Assembly (NCBI GenBank): GCA_023387735.1
Contig: JAEWHP010000032.1
Span: 124,001-188,000, forward strand
Direction of reading: 5' to 3'
Length of the DNA stretch: 64,000 bases
From: Pseudomonadota bacterium
Lineage (GTDB): Bacteria > Pseudomonadota > Alphaproteobacteria > Rhizobiales > Xanthobacteraceae
Below are positions 16,972 through 24,957 of this stretch, in pieces. Position 1 is the first letter of the stretch. Each line of letters opens with the position of its first letter. The position numbers and the translations under genes were made by a program. The notes under the pieces are model-generated. The model searched no databases. It was not told the origin of the DNA and was given only the letters and a program-made list of their open reading frames with translations.

Positions 16972-19305
16972 TCAGAATTTGGCGCGTGCCGAAATCTCGA
17001 ATGTCCGAGGCGCTGCGATATAGGCCTGGGTCGGTCCAGACCACGTCGCATAGAGTGCATCGGTGAGATTGCGGATCCGCGCCGTGAATTCGACATTCTT
17101 GCTGTACTTGTAGACCGCGCTGACATCGACTGTCGTGTAGGCTGGTAGCTTCTGCGTGTTGGCGTTGTCGACGAACACGGAATCTACATGCCGCAACCAT
17201 GCACCGAATTCCCACGATGCAAACGGAGAGTAGCGCGCGCCGACGTTGAATACGTATTTCGGGACAAACTGCGGAATGTTTCCTGCGCGGGAGATTGCTG
17301 GATTTCCCTCGGTAAACTCGTCGAGCCGCGCGTGCACGAACGCCGCGTTGGCGTCGAACTTCCACTGCTCGTCGAGCCGGTATCCAAGCGTCGCCTCGAC
17401 GCCTCTCGACGATTGCTGGCCGACCGGAATGCGTTCGGTCGGATTGGCCGGGTCCGGCACGAAGAGGTTGTTCTTGACGATATGGTAAGCTGCAAAAGTG
17501 AACTCGCCGCGCCCGAAGATATCCTGCTTCAGTCCGACCTCGGTCTGGCGAGCATCGGTCAGGCCGAGCTGCGTCTGTTGCGGCCCAAGGAAGTACAAGG
17601 AATCGCCCCCCTCCGAGGCGGTCGTATAGGAAGCATAGACCGTGGTGAGCGGCGTGATGTCATAGAGGAGCGCGGCCCGGTAGGACGGTTCGCGGTAGGT
17701 TTGATGCCGCCGGATTCCGCCCTGGTCGATGTAGAGCCAATTGCCCTCGAAATAGTCGAACCGTCCGCCCACCAGCACCTTCAGTTGCTGCGTGAGCGAT
17801 AGCTGATCCTCGGCAAAGATCGCCCAACTGTCGAGGGAGACGTCGCGCGAGGGCGTGCGAAGGATCGATGTGCCTGCGGAGAACGGCACTTCCGGCGGGT
17901 TGAAGGCATCGACGACCTGCGATCCCGGAAAGCCGTTCCGCGAGCTTCTCCAACTGACCGTCGACGTCTCGGCGCCGACGACGAAGCGGTTTGCGAGGCC
18001 CGCGATGTCGCCGATATGGCGCGCCTGGATGCGATCGCCCAGAACCTCGTGATCATGATCGAGGTCACCGAACCATCGGCGCGTCACCGTCGGCGGACTG
18101 CTTCCGGCATTGTAGACAAAACTTTCGACATTGTGCCAATAGCGAGACGCACTGTATCGATAGGCAATATTTCGGACCTCCCACTCTTTCGTCGGGGTCC
18201 AGACCAGATTCGCGCGTAGCCAGTCGCTGTCCGAGCCCATGCGGGCATCGGTCAGGTTGTTGTAATTGACGTTGCGCAGGAATCCCGCGAGTTGCCCGTT
18301 CACGAAGGGCGTGCCCCAATAGGCGTTCTTGATATCGTCAATTTGCTTCTCGGCCGAAAATGTCAACGCGAGATCCTCACCGAGCGGAATCAAGATCGAG
18401 CCATTGTATTGCTCGAGCTGGCTTCTCGTGAGCTTTACATTGCTGCCGGAATTATTGACGGTGGCGTCGAACCTGACCGCCGCAGCATTGTTGAGAATGG
18501 GGCCGCCCACGCCGGCATGCACGCGGTGGGAATTGAAGCTTGAGAAGGCGTATTCCGCATCGGCTTTCGGGATCCAGGTCGGATACCGTGGAATGAGATT
18601 GATGGTGGCTCCGACCGAACCATCGCCGTAAAGCACCGAAGCGGGCCCGCGCAGGAACTCAATGCGCTCGAGATTGCCGAGGTCGGTATAGCGCGCTGCC
18701 GTCGAGTTGTGCGGGAGGCCGACGCCATCGTAGAGCACATTCACGCTGTTGTTGATGAAGCCGCGCACCGACACGGTGCTGGTGATGTTCGGAATCGCGC
18801 TTGCCGTAGCTCCAGTGGACTGCTCGATGGCTTCGCGAAGCACCCGGCTGCCGCGTTCCCGCAAAGCTCCCTGGGTCAGGATTTCGACGCTGGCGGGCGT
18901 TTCCTTCACGCTCAGTCCGAGGCGGGAGGATGTCACCGCTTCAGCATTGAGCGGAACAGCCCGAGTATCATTCTCGGATGGCGGCCAAGGCCCTGGCCCC
19001 TGATTGCTGGCAACAGGCATGACAGGCGCCGTCCGGGCCGCCGTCTGCCGCGCCGCTGCCCGGCTGGTCGCTTGCCGTGTCCCGGCCCGTCTCTTGGCGC
19101 TCGGCCGTCGCTGGTCTTGCACGACCTGGATCGCCGGCAGCGGCGTCGTCCCCGCAGGTGCCGCTTGTGACGCTGACGTCCCCGTGATCCGACTACTCTG
19201 GCTTGCGCTATCCGCCTGACCGCGAGCGTCGGTTCCAGCAAAGACGATGTAAAGACCGACAGCGATACTCGAACTCGACGACAGCATCGAACGTAGACGC
19301 AACAT
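16972..19305 (-). CDS. TonB-dependent siderophore-type outer-membrane receptor
   Basis: A 777-residue receptor. Residues 1-30 are a signal peptide. Residues 30-115 form an Ala/Arg/Pro-rich linker. The plug domain begins near SVKETPASVEILTQ and includes VSVRGFINNSVNVLYDG and the conserved FLRGPASVLYGDGSVGATINL. The barrel follows, ending in the terminal Phe required for outer-membrane insertion. The plug pattern is that of ferric-siderophore receptors (FhuA/FpvA type), but the ligand is not fixed by sequence. It is last in an operon behind an ABC ATPase and two DUF3526 permeases, 50 bases after the second permease, and under a probable Zur operator, so a zinc- or metallophore-related ligand is a serious alternative to iron. 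Confidence 0.92.
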   Translation of the reverse strand: MLRLRSMLSSSSSIAVGLYIVFAGTDARGQADSASQSSRITGTSASQAAPAGTTPLPAIQVVQDQRRPSAKRRAGTRQATSRAAARQTAARTAPVMPVASNQGPGPWPPSENDTRAVPLNAEAVTSSRLGLSVKETPASVEILTQGALRERGSRVLREAIEQSTGATASAIPNITSTVSVRGFINNSVNVLYDGVGLPHNSTAARYTDLGNLERIEFLRGPASVLYGDGSVGATINLIPRYPTWIPKADAEYAFSSFNSHRVHAGVGGPILNNAAAVRFDATVNNSGSNVKLTRSQLEQYNGSILIPLGEDLALTFSAEKQIDDIKNAYWGTPFVNGQLAGFLRNVNYNNLTDARMGSDSDWLRANLVWTPTKEWEVRNIAYRYSASRYWHNVESFVYNAGSSPPTVTRRWFGDLDHDHEVLGDRIQARHIGDIAGLANRFVVGAETSTVSWRSSRNGFPGSQVVDAFNPPEVPFSAGTSILRTPSRDVSLDSWAIFAEDQLSLTQQLKVLVGGRFDYFEGNWLYIDQGGIRRHQTYREPSYRAALLYDITPLTTVYASYTTASEGGDSLYFLGPQQTQLGLTDARQTEVGLKQDIFGRGEFTFAAYHIVKNNLFVPDPANPTERIPVGQQSSRGVEATLGYRLDEQWKFDANAAFVHARLDEFTEGNPAISRAGNIPQFVPKYVFNVGARYSPFASWEFGAWLRHVDSVFVDNANTQKLPAYTTVDVSAVYKYSKNVEFTARIRNLTDALYATWSGPTQAYIAAPRTFEISARAKF

Positions 19306-19355
19306 AACTTCCCCCCAACTACCTCAAAGTCTTGGCCGGCCGGCCGTCTCCCCGT

Positions 19356-20831
19356 TCAGACAACCGACGACGTCTTAAGTCTCCAGAACCCGATCCCCGC
19401 AACGACGAGGACCAAGGCAAGAAGCTGGATTATTCTCGCCAACAGATCCGATGCTTGCCGGCGCGGCGCTTCTTCCCGCCATGTCCAAGCGGGCATGGCC
19501 GCGAAGTCGGCCTCCGTCATCGCCTTGCCTTCCAGGATCTTCGGCTCGAAGAACTGCTTCCACGCCGCGTGAAAAGTCGCGACCTGGCGCTGGAAGTGCA
19601 GGTAGCGTTGTGAGCTGTTGCCGGCGATTGCCGCCATACCTTCGTGCACGATGATCGCCGGTGAAACGAAACCCCAGCGGTCAACCAGGGCTTGCTGCCC
19701 CTCCAACTGCGCATCGAACCGATCGAGCAGTTTCTGGATGTCCGCTTCGACGTCACGCTGGAGCATGAAGGCGGCCCTGGGACGGGATTGCACTTCGAAG
19801 CGGCCGTCCTTTGGCAGAAGCGAGCCGGGCTTGTCCGAATAGCGGTAGTCGGCGCTGAACAACTGCTCGTAGCGCCGCAACCCATCGACCGTGATCAAGC
19901 GCGTTTGCGTCGCCAATTCCGTGCGCGAAGGCGCAGGACACAACATTGACGCAACGAGGTTCAACAGCACCGGCACAATCAAGACCAGCACTACCCAGCT
20001 TCCGACGAGCGTAAGGGCGTTAGCCGCAGATGATCGGCTGAAAGCGTTTGCAATCACCGCCACGGCAAACCAGAACATGCCGTAAGCGCAGACGAGGACC
20101 GTCCACGCGGCGAGTTGCGCCAGCGAAGCCGCTTCCCGCGTTTCCGGTCGAAAAATGAGAAGTGCGGCAACCGGAACGAAGATCGCACAAGCGAAGATCA
20201 CGCTGGCCCGAACCGACACCTTTGCCAGCACCAGCCGGCTAAGCGTGATCGGCTGGGACAGCAGCATCCGCAGGGTGCCCTGCTCGCGCTCAGCCGAGAG
20301 CAGGTTGTAGCTCATCGCAAAGATGAAGAGAGGCAGCAGGTAGATCACCACGAACGCGACGTCGAAGCGACCGTTCAACAGGTTCCACGGATTTTCGATT
20401 TCGCTGTCGTACATGAAGTTTACGCGACTGCGATACGTGATCTGGTAGTAGTTCGGGATCATGTCCGACTGGCCGAACGCCATCGGCGCCAGAGCGCTGG
20501 TTGGAACGTAGGCGAAGCGTCCGCCGAGACCGCTCCCAACGTTGGCCGGATCCGCCGCATTCGAGAACGGAGCGGGAGTTGCAGTGCCGGCATTGATCCG
20601 CTGAAGCTGATCGACATTTGCCGCGTGGCGTTCTTGTTGCTTCGCCAGAATGGACGCGATGGTGATGTCGCGCGCTCGCGTCTCCACAATGCCGTTGCAG
20701 GTTGCGTATCCAAGCAAGAGAACGAACAACGCCAAGACGAGCGGTAGCGTCCCATCCGCGATCAGAACGCGCGCTTCATGCATAAACACAAGCCGGAACG
20801 GTTGTGCCTTCGAGGACCCTGCGTCGGACAT
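19356..20831 (-). CDS. ABC transporter permease, DUF3526 type (second)
   Basis: A 491-residue permease of the ABC-2/NosY-like group. One membrane helix lies near the N-terminus (LPLVLALFVLLLGYATC), then a large outside loop of about 110 residues, then five or more helices including LPLFIFAMSYNLLSAEREQGTLRMLLSQPIT, split here by a short cytoplasmic turn. A second large soluble stretch precedes the final helix. Unlike its partner it lacks the His-rich block in the first loop. The ATG overlaps the TGA of the upstream permease (ATGA), so the two are coupled. An extension upstream of 20831 would overlap the partner and is rejected. Confidence 0.85.
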   Translation of the reverse strand: MSDAGSSKAQPFRLVFMHEARVLIADGTLPLVLALFVLLLGYATCNGIVETRARDITIASILAKQQERHAANVDQLQRINAGTATPAPFSNAADPANVGSGLGGRFAYVPTSALAPMAFGQSDMIPNYYQITYRSRVNFMYDSEIENPWNLLNGRFDVAFVVIYLLPLFIFAMSYNLLSAEREQGTLRMLLSQPITLSRLVLAKVSVRASVIFACAIFVPVAALLIFRPETREAASLAQLAAWTVLVCAYGMFWFAVAVIANAFSRSSAANALTLVGSWVVLVLIVPVLLNLVASMLCPAPSRTELATQTRLITVDGLRRYEQLFSADYRYSDKPGSLLPKDGRFEVQSRPRAAFMLQRDVEADIQKLLDRFDAQLEGQQALVDRWGFVSPAIIVHEGMAAIAGNSSQRYLHFQRQVATFHAAWKQFFEPKILEGKAMTEADFAAMPAWTWREEAPRRQASDLLARIIQLLALVLVVAGIGFWRLKTSSVV

Positions 20832-22228
20832 CACAACGGCAACCTGCGGGGTACTGAGCGAATTGCGATGATCCCGACCACGATCAGAACGGCAGACAAT
20901 ATCGCGAACGCGGACCCTTGGTGACGCAGCGCAAAGGTAAGTGGCGGCGGCGCGTAGTCGAACGGAGGGACCTTGGCCCAAAGCTCCTTATTCGCCTGGT
21001 AGGCGAAATGCCGGTCGCCGAGCGGATCAGCGTGCTTGATCAGGTCCTGGCTCATGATGTCCTGCACGAGCCGGCGCTGGCGTTCGGCCGCGACCGCGAA
21101 GTCGCGATGTTGAGCGAAATCAGTGCCTGACATGCTCATGGAAAACGAACGGAGCGCCAACACCGGAACAAGAAAGCCCGCCCATTCCTGCATTCGCTGC
21201 TGCTTCTCGAAAGTGTCCCACAGCGTGCCGAAATGATGGTCCATCACGTCGTACCCGACGCGATCGTTGACCGCGAGCGCCACGCCCCATTTGCTTAAGG
21301 GAAGGTCCGGTCCCCACCCGCTCGCGACGCCGAACTGTTCGCGCCACGCCTTGTCGTGCTGGCGCTTGAGATCATCGGACAAATCCGATGCAAACTCGGT
21401 GCGCGACGGACTCGGATGGACATGTCGCGAAATGTCGGACATCACCCGCGGCGCCAGCAGGACGCCGCCGATCCACAGCGCCAGCAGAGCGATCAACGCA
21501 ACGCGGGAGGACGACGCCCGCGCCGACACCGCCAGAACGACGAAGATCGCGATGCCGAGATAGACCGTATAGACCAGTCCGAGCAGGAAGAATCGAACAA
21601 GGGAGTCGAGCAAGAGGCCTGCTTTGCTTTCAATTACTACCGCAACCGCAGCGACGACGATGCCGGGAGCGAGCAGCACGCCTATTGCAATGGCCAGGGC
21701 CAGCGCCTTCCCCCAAAGGAGCGCGCGCGACGAAACGCCAAGGCTCATGAGCTGCCGCAACGTGCCGAGCTCACGCTCGCCCGCAAAGGCGTTGAATCCG
21801 AGTACGATGATGAGAAGCGGCGCCAGTATTTGTATCAGCCATGCGGCCGAGAAGGTGCCGAACCGCTGCAGGCCCGTCGCATCCTGCGCCGGTCGGAACT
21901 TCACCTCGCTTTGGCGATGGGCCTGCAGCCAGATCGTAGAACCGACATAGGGACCGATCCCGGGATCGATGATCGATAGCGGCGGTTCCGGCTTGAAGAC
22001 GTGCATCCCCTGATGCGCCGCATCGTGGGGATGGCGCTCGTCTTGCTGCAGCCAATCTTCATAATCGAGATGTTGAGCGGCATGGCGTTCCGCATGCAGA
22101 TGGTTCTGCCGCTGCCATCCGACGCCGAGCGCGGTCACAACCAGCAGGAGCATGATCCCGCCGGCCCAGAACAGGCGACCGTCCCGCACAAATTCCGTGA
22201 ACTCCCGCTGCGCAATCACACCGATCAT
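20831..22228 (-). CDS. ABC transporter permease, DUF3526 type (first, His-rich loop)
   Basis: A 465-residue permease with one N-terminal helix (about 21-39), a large extracytoplasmic loop, a cluster of four to five helices around 130-260, a second loop, and a final helix near the C-terminus. The first loop (about 43-76) holds eight histidines, including HLHAERH and RHPHDAAHQGMH, before the conserved FKPEPPLSIIDPGIGPY. A His motif of this kind appears to be a family trait; metal binding is an inference. It starts one base after the ATPase stop codon. The cytoplasmic motif GERELGTLRQLMS is the usual contact site with the ATPase. Confidence 0.87.
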   Translation of the reverse strand: MIGVIAQREFTEFVRDGRLFWAGGIMLLLVVTALGVGWQRQNHLHAERHAAQHLDYEDWLQQDERHPHDAAHQGMHVFKPEPPLSIIDPGIGPYVGSTIWLQAHRQSEVKFRPAQDATGLQRFGTFSAAWLIQILAPLLIIVLGFNAFAGERELGTLRQLMSLGVSSRALLWGKALALAIAIGVLLAPGIVVAAVAVVIESKAGLLLDSLVRFFLLGLVYTVYLGIAIFVVLAVSARASSSRVALIALLALWIGGVLLAPRVMSDISRHVHPSPSRTEFASDLSDDLKRQHDKAWREQFGVASGWGPDLPLSKWGVALAVNDRVGYDVMDHHFGTLWDTFEKQQRMQEWAGFLVPVLALRSFSMSMSGTDFAQHRDFAVAAERQRRLVQDIMSQDLIKHADPLGDRHFAYQANKELWAKVPPFDYAPPPLTFALRHQGSAFAILSAVLIVVGIIAIRSVPRRLPL

Positions 22229-22229
22229 G

Positions 22230-22934
22230 TCAGGCAGCCATATGCTGCAGATACAGCGCTTCGAGATCGCTGTGCGAGAGATCCTGGCTGCTCAAGTCTG
22301 CGACCAGCTTGCCCTGCTTCATGATCCCGATGCGGCTGCCGGTCTGCTTGGCATGAAACAAATCATGGGTCGTGGTGAGCACGGCAACACCGCGATCGCG
22401 AGCCTTGCCCAGGAGCTGAGAAAACTCGCCTGCCGCCTTCGGATCGAGACCGGACGTGGGTTCGTCCAGCAGCAGTGCCTTGGCGTTCTTGGCGAGCGCG
22501 ATCGCGATCCCAACCTTCTGGCGCATGCCTTTCGAATAGGTCGCAACACGTCGGTCGGCGGCTGCTGTCGGCAAACCGGCTTCGGAGAGAAGTCCCAATA
22601 ATTGTTCGCGCGAACGCCGCTCTCCTGTCGCGAGCGTTGCGAAATACTTCAGATTCTCGATGCCGGAAAGGACGCCATAGAGCATCACCTGTTCGGGAAT
22701 GTAGGCAGTGTCCCGCTTGGTCGCGAGCGGATCGTCCGCGACCTTCCTGCCGTTGATTCGGATTTCACCCGAGGTCGGCTCGATGAAATCGAGGAAAAGG
22801 TTGATGAGCGTCGTCTTGCCGGCGCCGTTGGCGCCGAGCAGACAGTAGATCTCTCCGGGCTGTACGCGCAGCGTCACAGTGTCGAGCGCGCGGTTCGAGC
22901 CGAAATCCTTGCTGACGTCCAATGCCTCGAGCAT
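22230..22934 (-). CDS. ABC transporter ATP-binding protein
   Basis: A 234-residue cytoplasmic ATPase that powers the two permeases downstream. Walker A is GANGAGKTT (34-42), the signature is YSKGMRQKVGIA, Walker B is ALLLDEPTSGLD, and the H-loop is TTTHD. The layout matches the NosF/CcmA-like branch that partners ABC-2 permeases. The ATG at 22934 gives a complete domain; an extension to a TTG at 23030 is rejected. The first gene of a four-gene unit: stop and start codons of the next gene are separated by one base. Confidence 0.93.
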   Translation of the reverse strand: MLEALDVSKDFGSNRALDTVTLRVQPGEIYCLLGANGAGKTTLINLFLDFIEPTSGEIRINGRKVADDPLATKRDTAYIPEQVMLYGVLSGIENLKYFATLATGERRSREQLLGLLSEAGLPTAAADRRVATYSKGMRQKVGIAIALAKNAKALLLDEPTSGLDPKAAGEFSQLLGKARDRGVAVLTTTHDLFHAKQTGSRIGIMKQGKLVADLSSQDLSHSDLEALYLQHMAA

Positions 22935-22938
22935 CTCT

Positions 22939-23094
22939 TTAGGCCTTCGAATGTGCGGCAGATTGTTTGCCCGCTCCGCGACGGACACGACGCGTCGCTG
23001 TTCGAAGTGCGGCTGGTGCGATTGGAGCAAGCGGCAGCCGGACGCAGGCTTCAGCCGAGGACCTCCTATCGGGGTCGATCTCCCGCCTCTTCAT
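22939..23094 (-). other. Possible 51-codon leader ORF before the ABC operon
   Basis: An ATG-started frame, beginning MKRREIDPDRRSS, ends in TAA four bases before the ATPase start codon. It is Arg/Ala-rich with no recognisable domain and only a GGGGG box ten bases upstream. It may be a leader peptide that couples translation or may be a chance frame. Confidence 0.2.
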
Positions 23095-23122
23095 CGCAAC
23101 AGTACCCCCAAGCCGCCACTAA

Positions 23123-23139
23123 ATGTTATGTTATAACAT
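23123..23139. promoter_or_regulatory. Probable Zur operator
   Basis: ATGTTATGTTATAACAT. Compared with the proteobacterial Zur core ATGTTATANTATAACAT, 15 of the 16 defined positions agree. It lies 189 bases upstream of the ABC ATPase start codon, in an AT-rich stretch; both flanks add A/T pairs. Zur represses zinc-uptake genes when zinc is sufficient. Confidence 0.7.
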
Positions 23140-23421
23140 TACACTTTCCATACCGTTCAGTTCCACGGCTTGTCAACGGGGCTGTTAAGCAGTGTTCCTG
23201 TCAGGGATCAGGGTGCTGGATATCTGGCGAGGACGGCGGTCCAGACTGGATTTCGCTCAATCGCAAACAGCGTCAACTAAACTTCGACTTCATCTGGCAA
23301 GGTCGTGTCGATCGATGCCACGGCGCGGGATGGAGAGAGCGCAGCGATTGCCATCGCTTCGACGGGCGCAGATTGATGGCTTCGCTGCTCTATACGAATC
23401 CCGCGAAATCCGGTTGCATCA
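23140..23421. other. AT-richer intergenic stretch, no gene recognised
   Basis: Between the Zur-like operator and the LysE gene. It should contain the lysE promoter. All frames are broken or lack ribosome sites. It could be decayed coding sequence but I cannot assign one. Confidence 0.4.
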
Positions 23422-24051
23422 ATGAACGACACAAATCTCCTGCTGTTTTTGCTTGCCGCGCTCGTCATCGCCGCGGTCCCCGGCCCCGGGATTTTCTACG
23501 TCGCAACGAGAACGCTGACCGGCGGCAGCCGAGCCGGCATCGCGTCGACGTTCGGGACAGCGCTGGGCGGGCTCGTCCATGTGATTGCAGGCGGGCTCGG
23601 CGTCTCGGCGATCATTCTTGCAAGCGCCGAACTGTTCGCCATGCTGAAATTCGCAGGCGCGATCTATCTGGTCTGGCTTGGCATCAGGACGTTTCGCGAG
23701 GCCCGTCAGATGCTGCCTGAACAGTTCGCCGCCGTGGGCTCGAAGCAGGCGTTTCGGGACGGCGTACTCGTCGAAGCCCTCAATCCCAAGACGGCGGCCT
23801 TCTTTCTGGCCTTCATCCCGCAATTCCTCGATCCGGCCGGCAGCCACCCTGCCCTCCAGTTCATGGCACTGGGGTTGATTTCGGTCGCGCTCAATACGCT
23901 GGTCGATTTCGTCGTCGTGCTGATGGCATCGACGGCGCATTCGGGGCTCACGCGCCGGCCGCAGCTGTTTCAACGCCTGCGACAGGGATCGGGACTGTTC
24001 ATCGCCGGGCTCGGGGTGTCGCTGGCGCTGGCGCGCCGGCCGACAAGCTAA
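23422..24051 (+). CDS. LysE family translocator
   Basis: A 209-residue inner-membrane exporter with six hydrophobic segments and the family hallmark PGPGIFYVATRTLTGGSRAGIAS (here split after about residue 20) in the first loop, plus LVEALNPKTAAFFLAFIPQF in the middle. The family exports amino acids such as lysine, threonine or homoserine lactones; the substrate cannot be read from the sequence. ATG at 23422. Its end overlaps the end of ispE by four bases on the opposite strand. Confidence 0.9.
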   Translation: MNDTNLLLFLLAALVIAAVPGPGIFYVATRTLTGGSRAGIASTFGTALGGLVHVIAGGLGVSAIILASAELFAMLKFAGAIYLVWLGIRTFREARQMLPEQFAAVGSKQAFRDGVLVEALNPKTAAFFLAFIPQFLDPAGSHPALQFMALGLISVALNTLVDFVVVLMASTAHSGLTRRPQLFQRLRQGSGLFIAGLGVSLALARRPTS

Positions 24052-24932
24052 CTCAGCGTTCCCGCGTGCACCCACCATCCGGGGTGATCGCGCCGGATCT
24101 GCTCTGCCGCGCGGCCGGCGTCGGCAGTGTTCTCGTAGATCGCAAAACAGGTGGCGCCCGAACCTGACATCCGCGCCAGCCATGCGCCGTTGGTTGCGTT
24201 GAGCGCCGCGATGACCTCGCCGATCACCGGCTGCACGCGCAGGGCGGGCGCTTCCAGATCGTTGGCGTTGGCGGCGAGCGCCTCGACCCATTCCTCGAGC
24301 GATGCCTTGTCGTCGGGCCAGCGGTCGCGCAGCAGCACGTCGGTCACGCCGACCAATAATTCGCCATTGCGCAGGCCGAGCGCTTTGAAGACGTCGCGGG
24401 TAGCTACGGGAACGCCGGGATTGACCATCACGCACGGCATTTTCGGCAGGCTGAGCGGCTCCAGCGCTTCACCGACGCCGCTCATGATGCAGCCGCGCGA
24501 GTTGACGCAAACCGGCACGTCGGCCCCCGTCAGTTCCGCCACCTCGATGATGCGGGGATCGTCGAGCGACAGCCCGTTCAGTTGCGCCAGCAAGCGCAGC
24601 GCCGCTGCGGCATCCGCCGAACCGCCACCGATGCCGGCCGCAACCGGCAGTACCTTGTCGAGGGTGAAACTGCCGGCCTTCATGTTCGGCACCCGCTCAG
24701 CCAGCAGGCGCGCGGCCTTCAGCACCAGATTGTCCGACGTGTCGCCGCACGCTTGCGCCAGCGGTCCGGACATCTTCAATTCGAGGTCTGGACCGGGCGT
24801 CAGCGTCAGGCGATCGGCACAGTCGGCGAACGCCACGACGCTTTCGAGATCATGATAGCCATCCACGCGGCGGCCATTCACACGCAAGGTCAGGTTGACC
24901 TTGGCACGCCCTTCGTCACTCAGTCCCGGCAT
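24048..24932 (-). CDS. ispE: 4-diphosphocytidyl-2-C-methyl-D-erythritol kinase
   Basis: A 294-residue GHMP kinase of the MEP isoprenoid pathway that phosphorylates CDP-methylerythritol at the 2-OH. It has the substrate motif EGRAKVNLTLRVNGRRVDGYH at the N-terminus (Lys of AKVNL is catalytic), the ATP-binding loop LPVAAGIGGGSADAAA and the C-terminal MSGSGATCFAIY. The ATG at 24932 is at the family's N-terminus; a longer frame upstream lies inside the neighbouring gene. It begins 25 bases after the TPR gene stop, so the two are probably co-transcribed. Confidence 0.95.
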   Translation of the reverse strand: MPGLSDEGRAKVNLTLRVNGRRVDGYHDLESVVAFADCADRLTLTPGPDLELKMSGPLAQACGDTSDNLVLKAARLLAERVPNMKAGSFTLDKVLPVAAGIGGGSADAAAALRLLAQLNGLSLDDPRIIEVAELTGADVPVCVNSRGCIMSGVGEALEPLSLPKMPCVMVNPGVPVATRDVFKALGLRNGELLVGVTDVLLRDRWPDDKASLEEWVEALAANANDLEAPALRVQPVIGEVIAALNATNGAWLARMSGSGATCFAIYENTADAGRAAEQIRRDHPGWWVHAGTLS

Positions 24933-24957
24933 TGCCGAACAGCCCCCAAAGTCCTCG

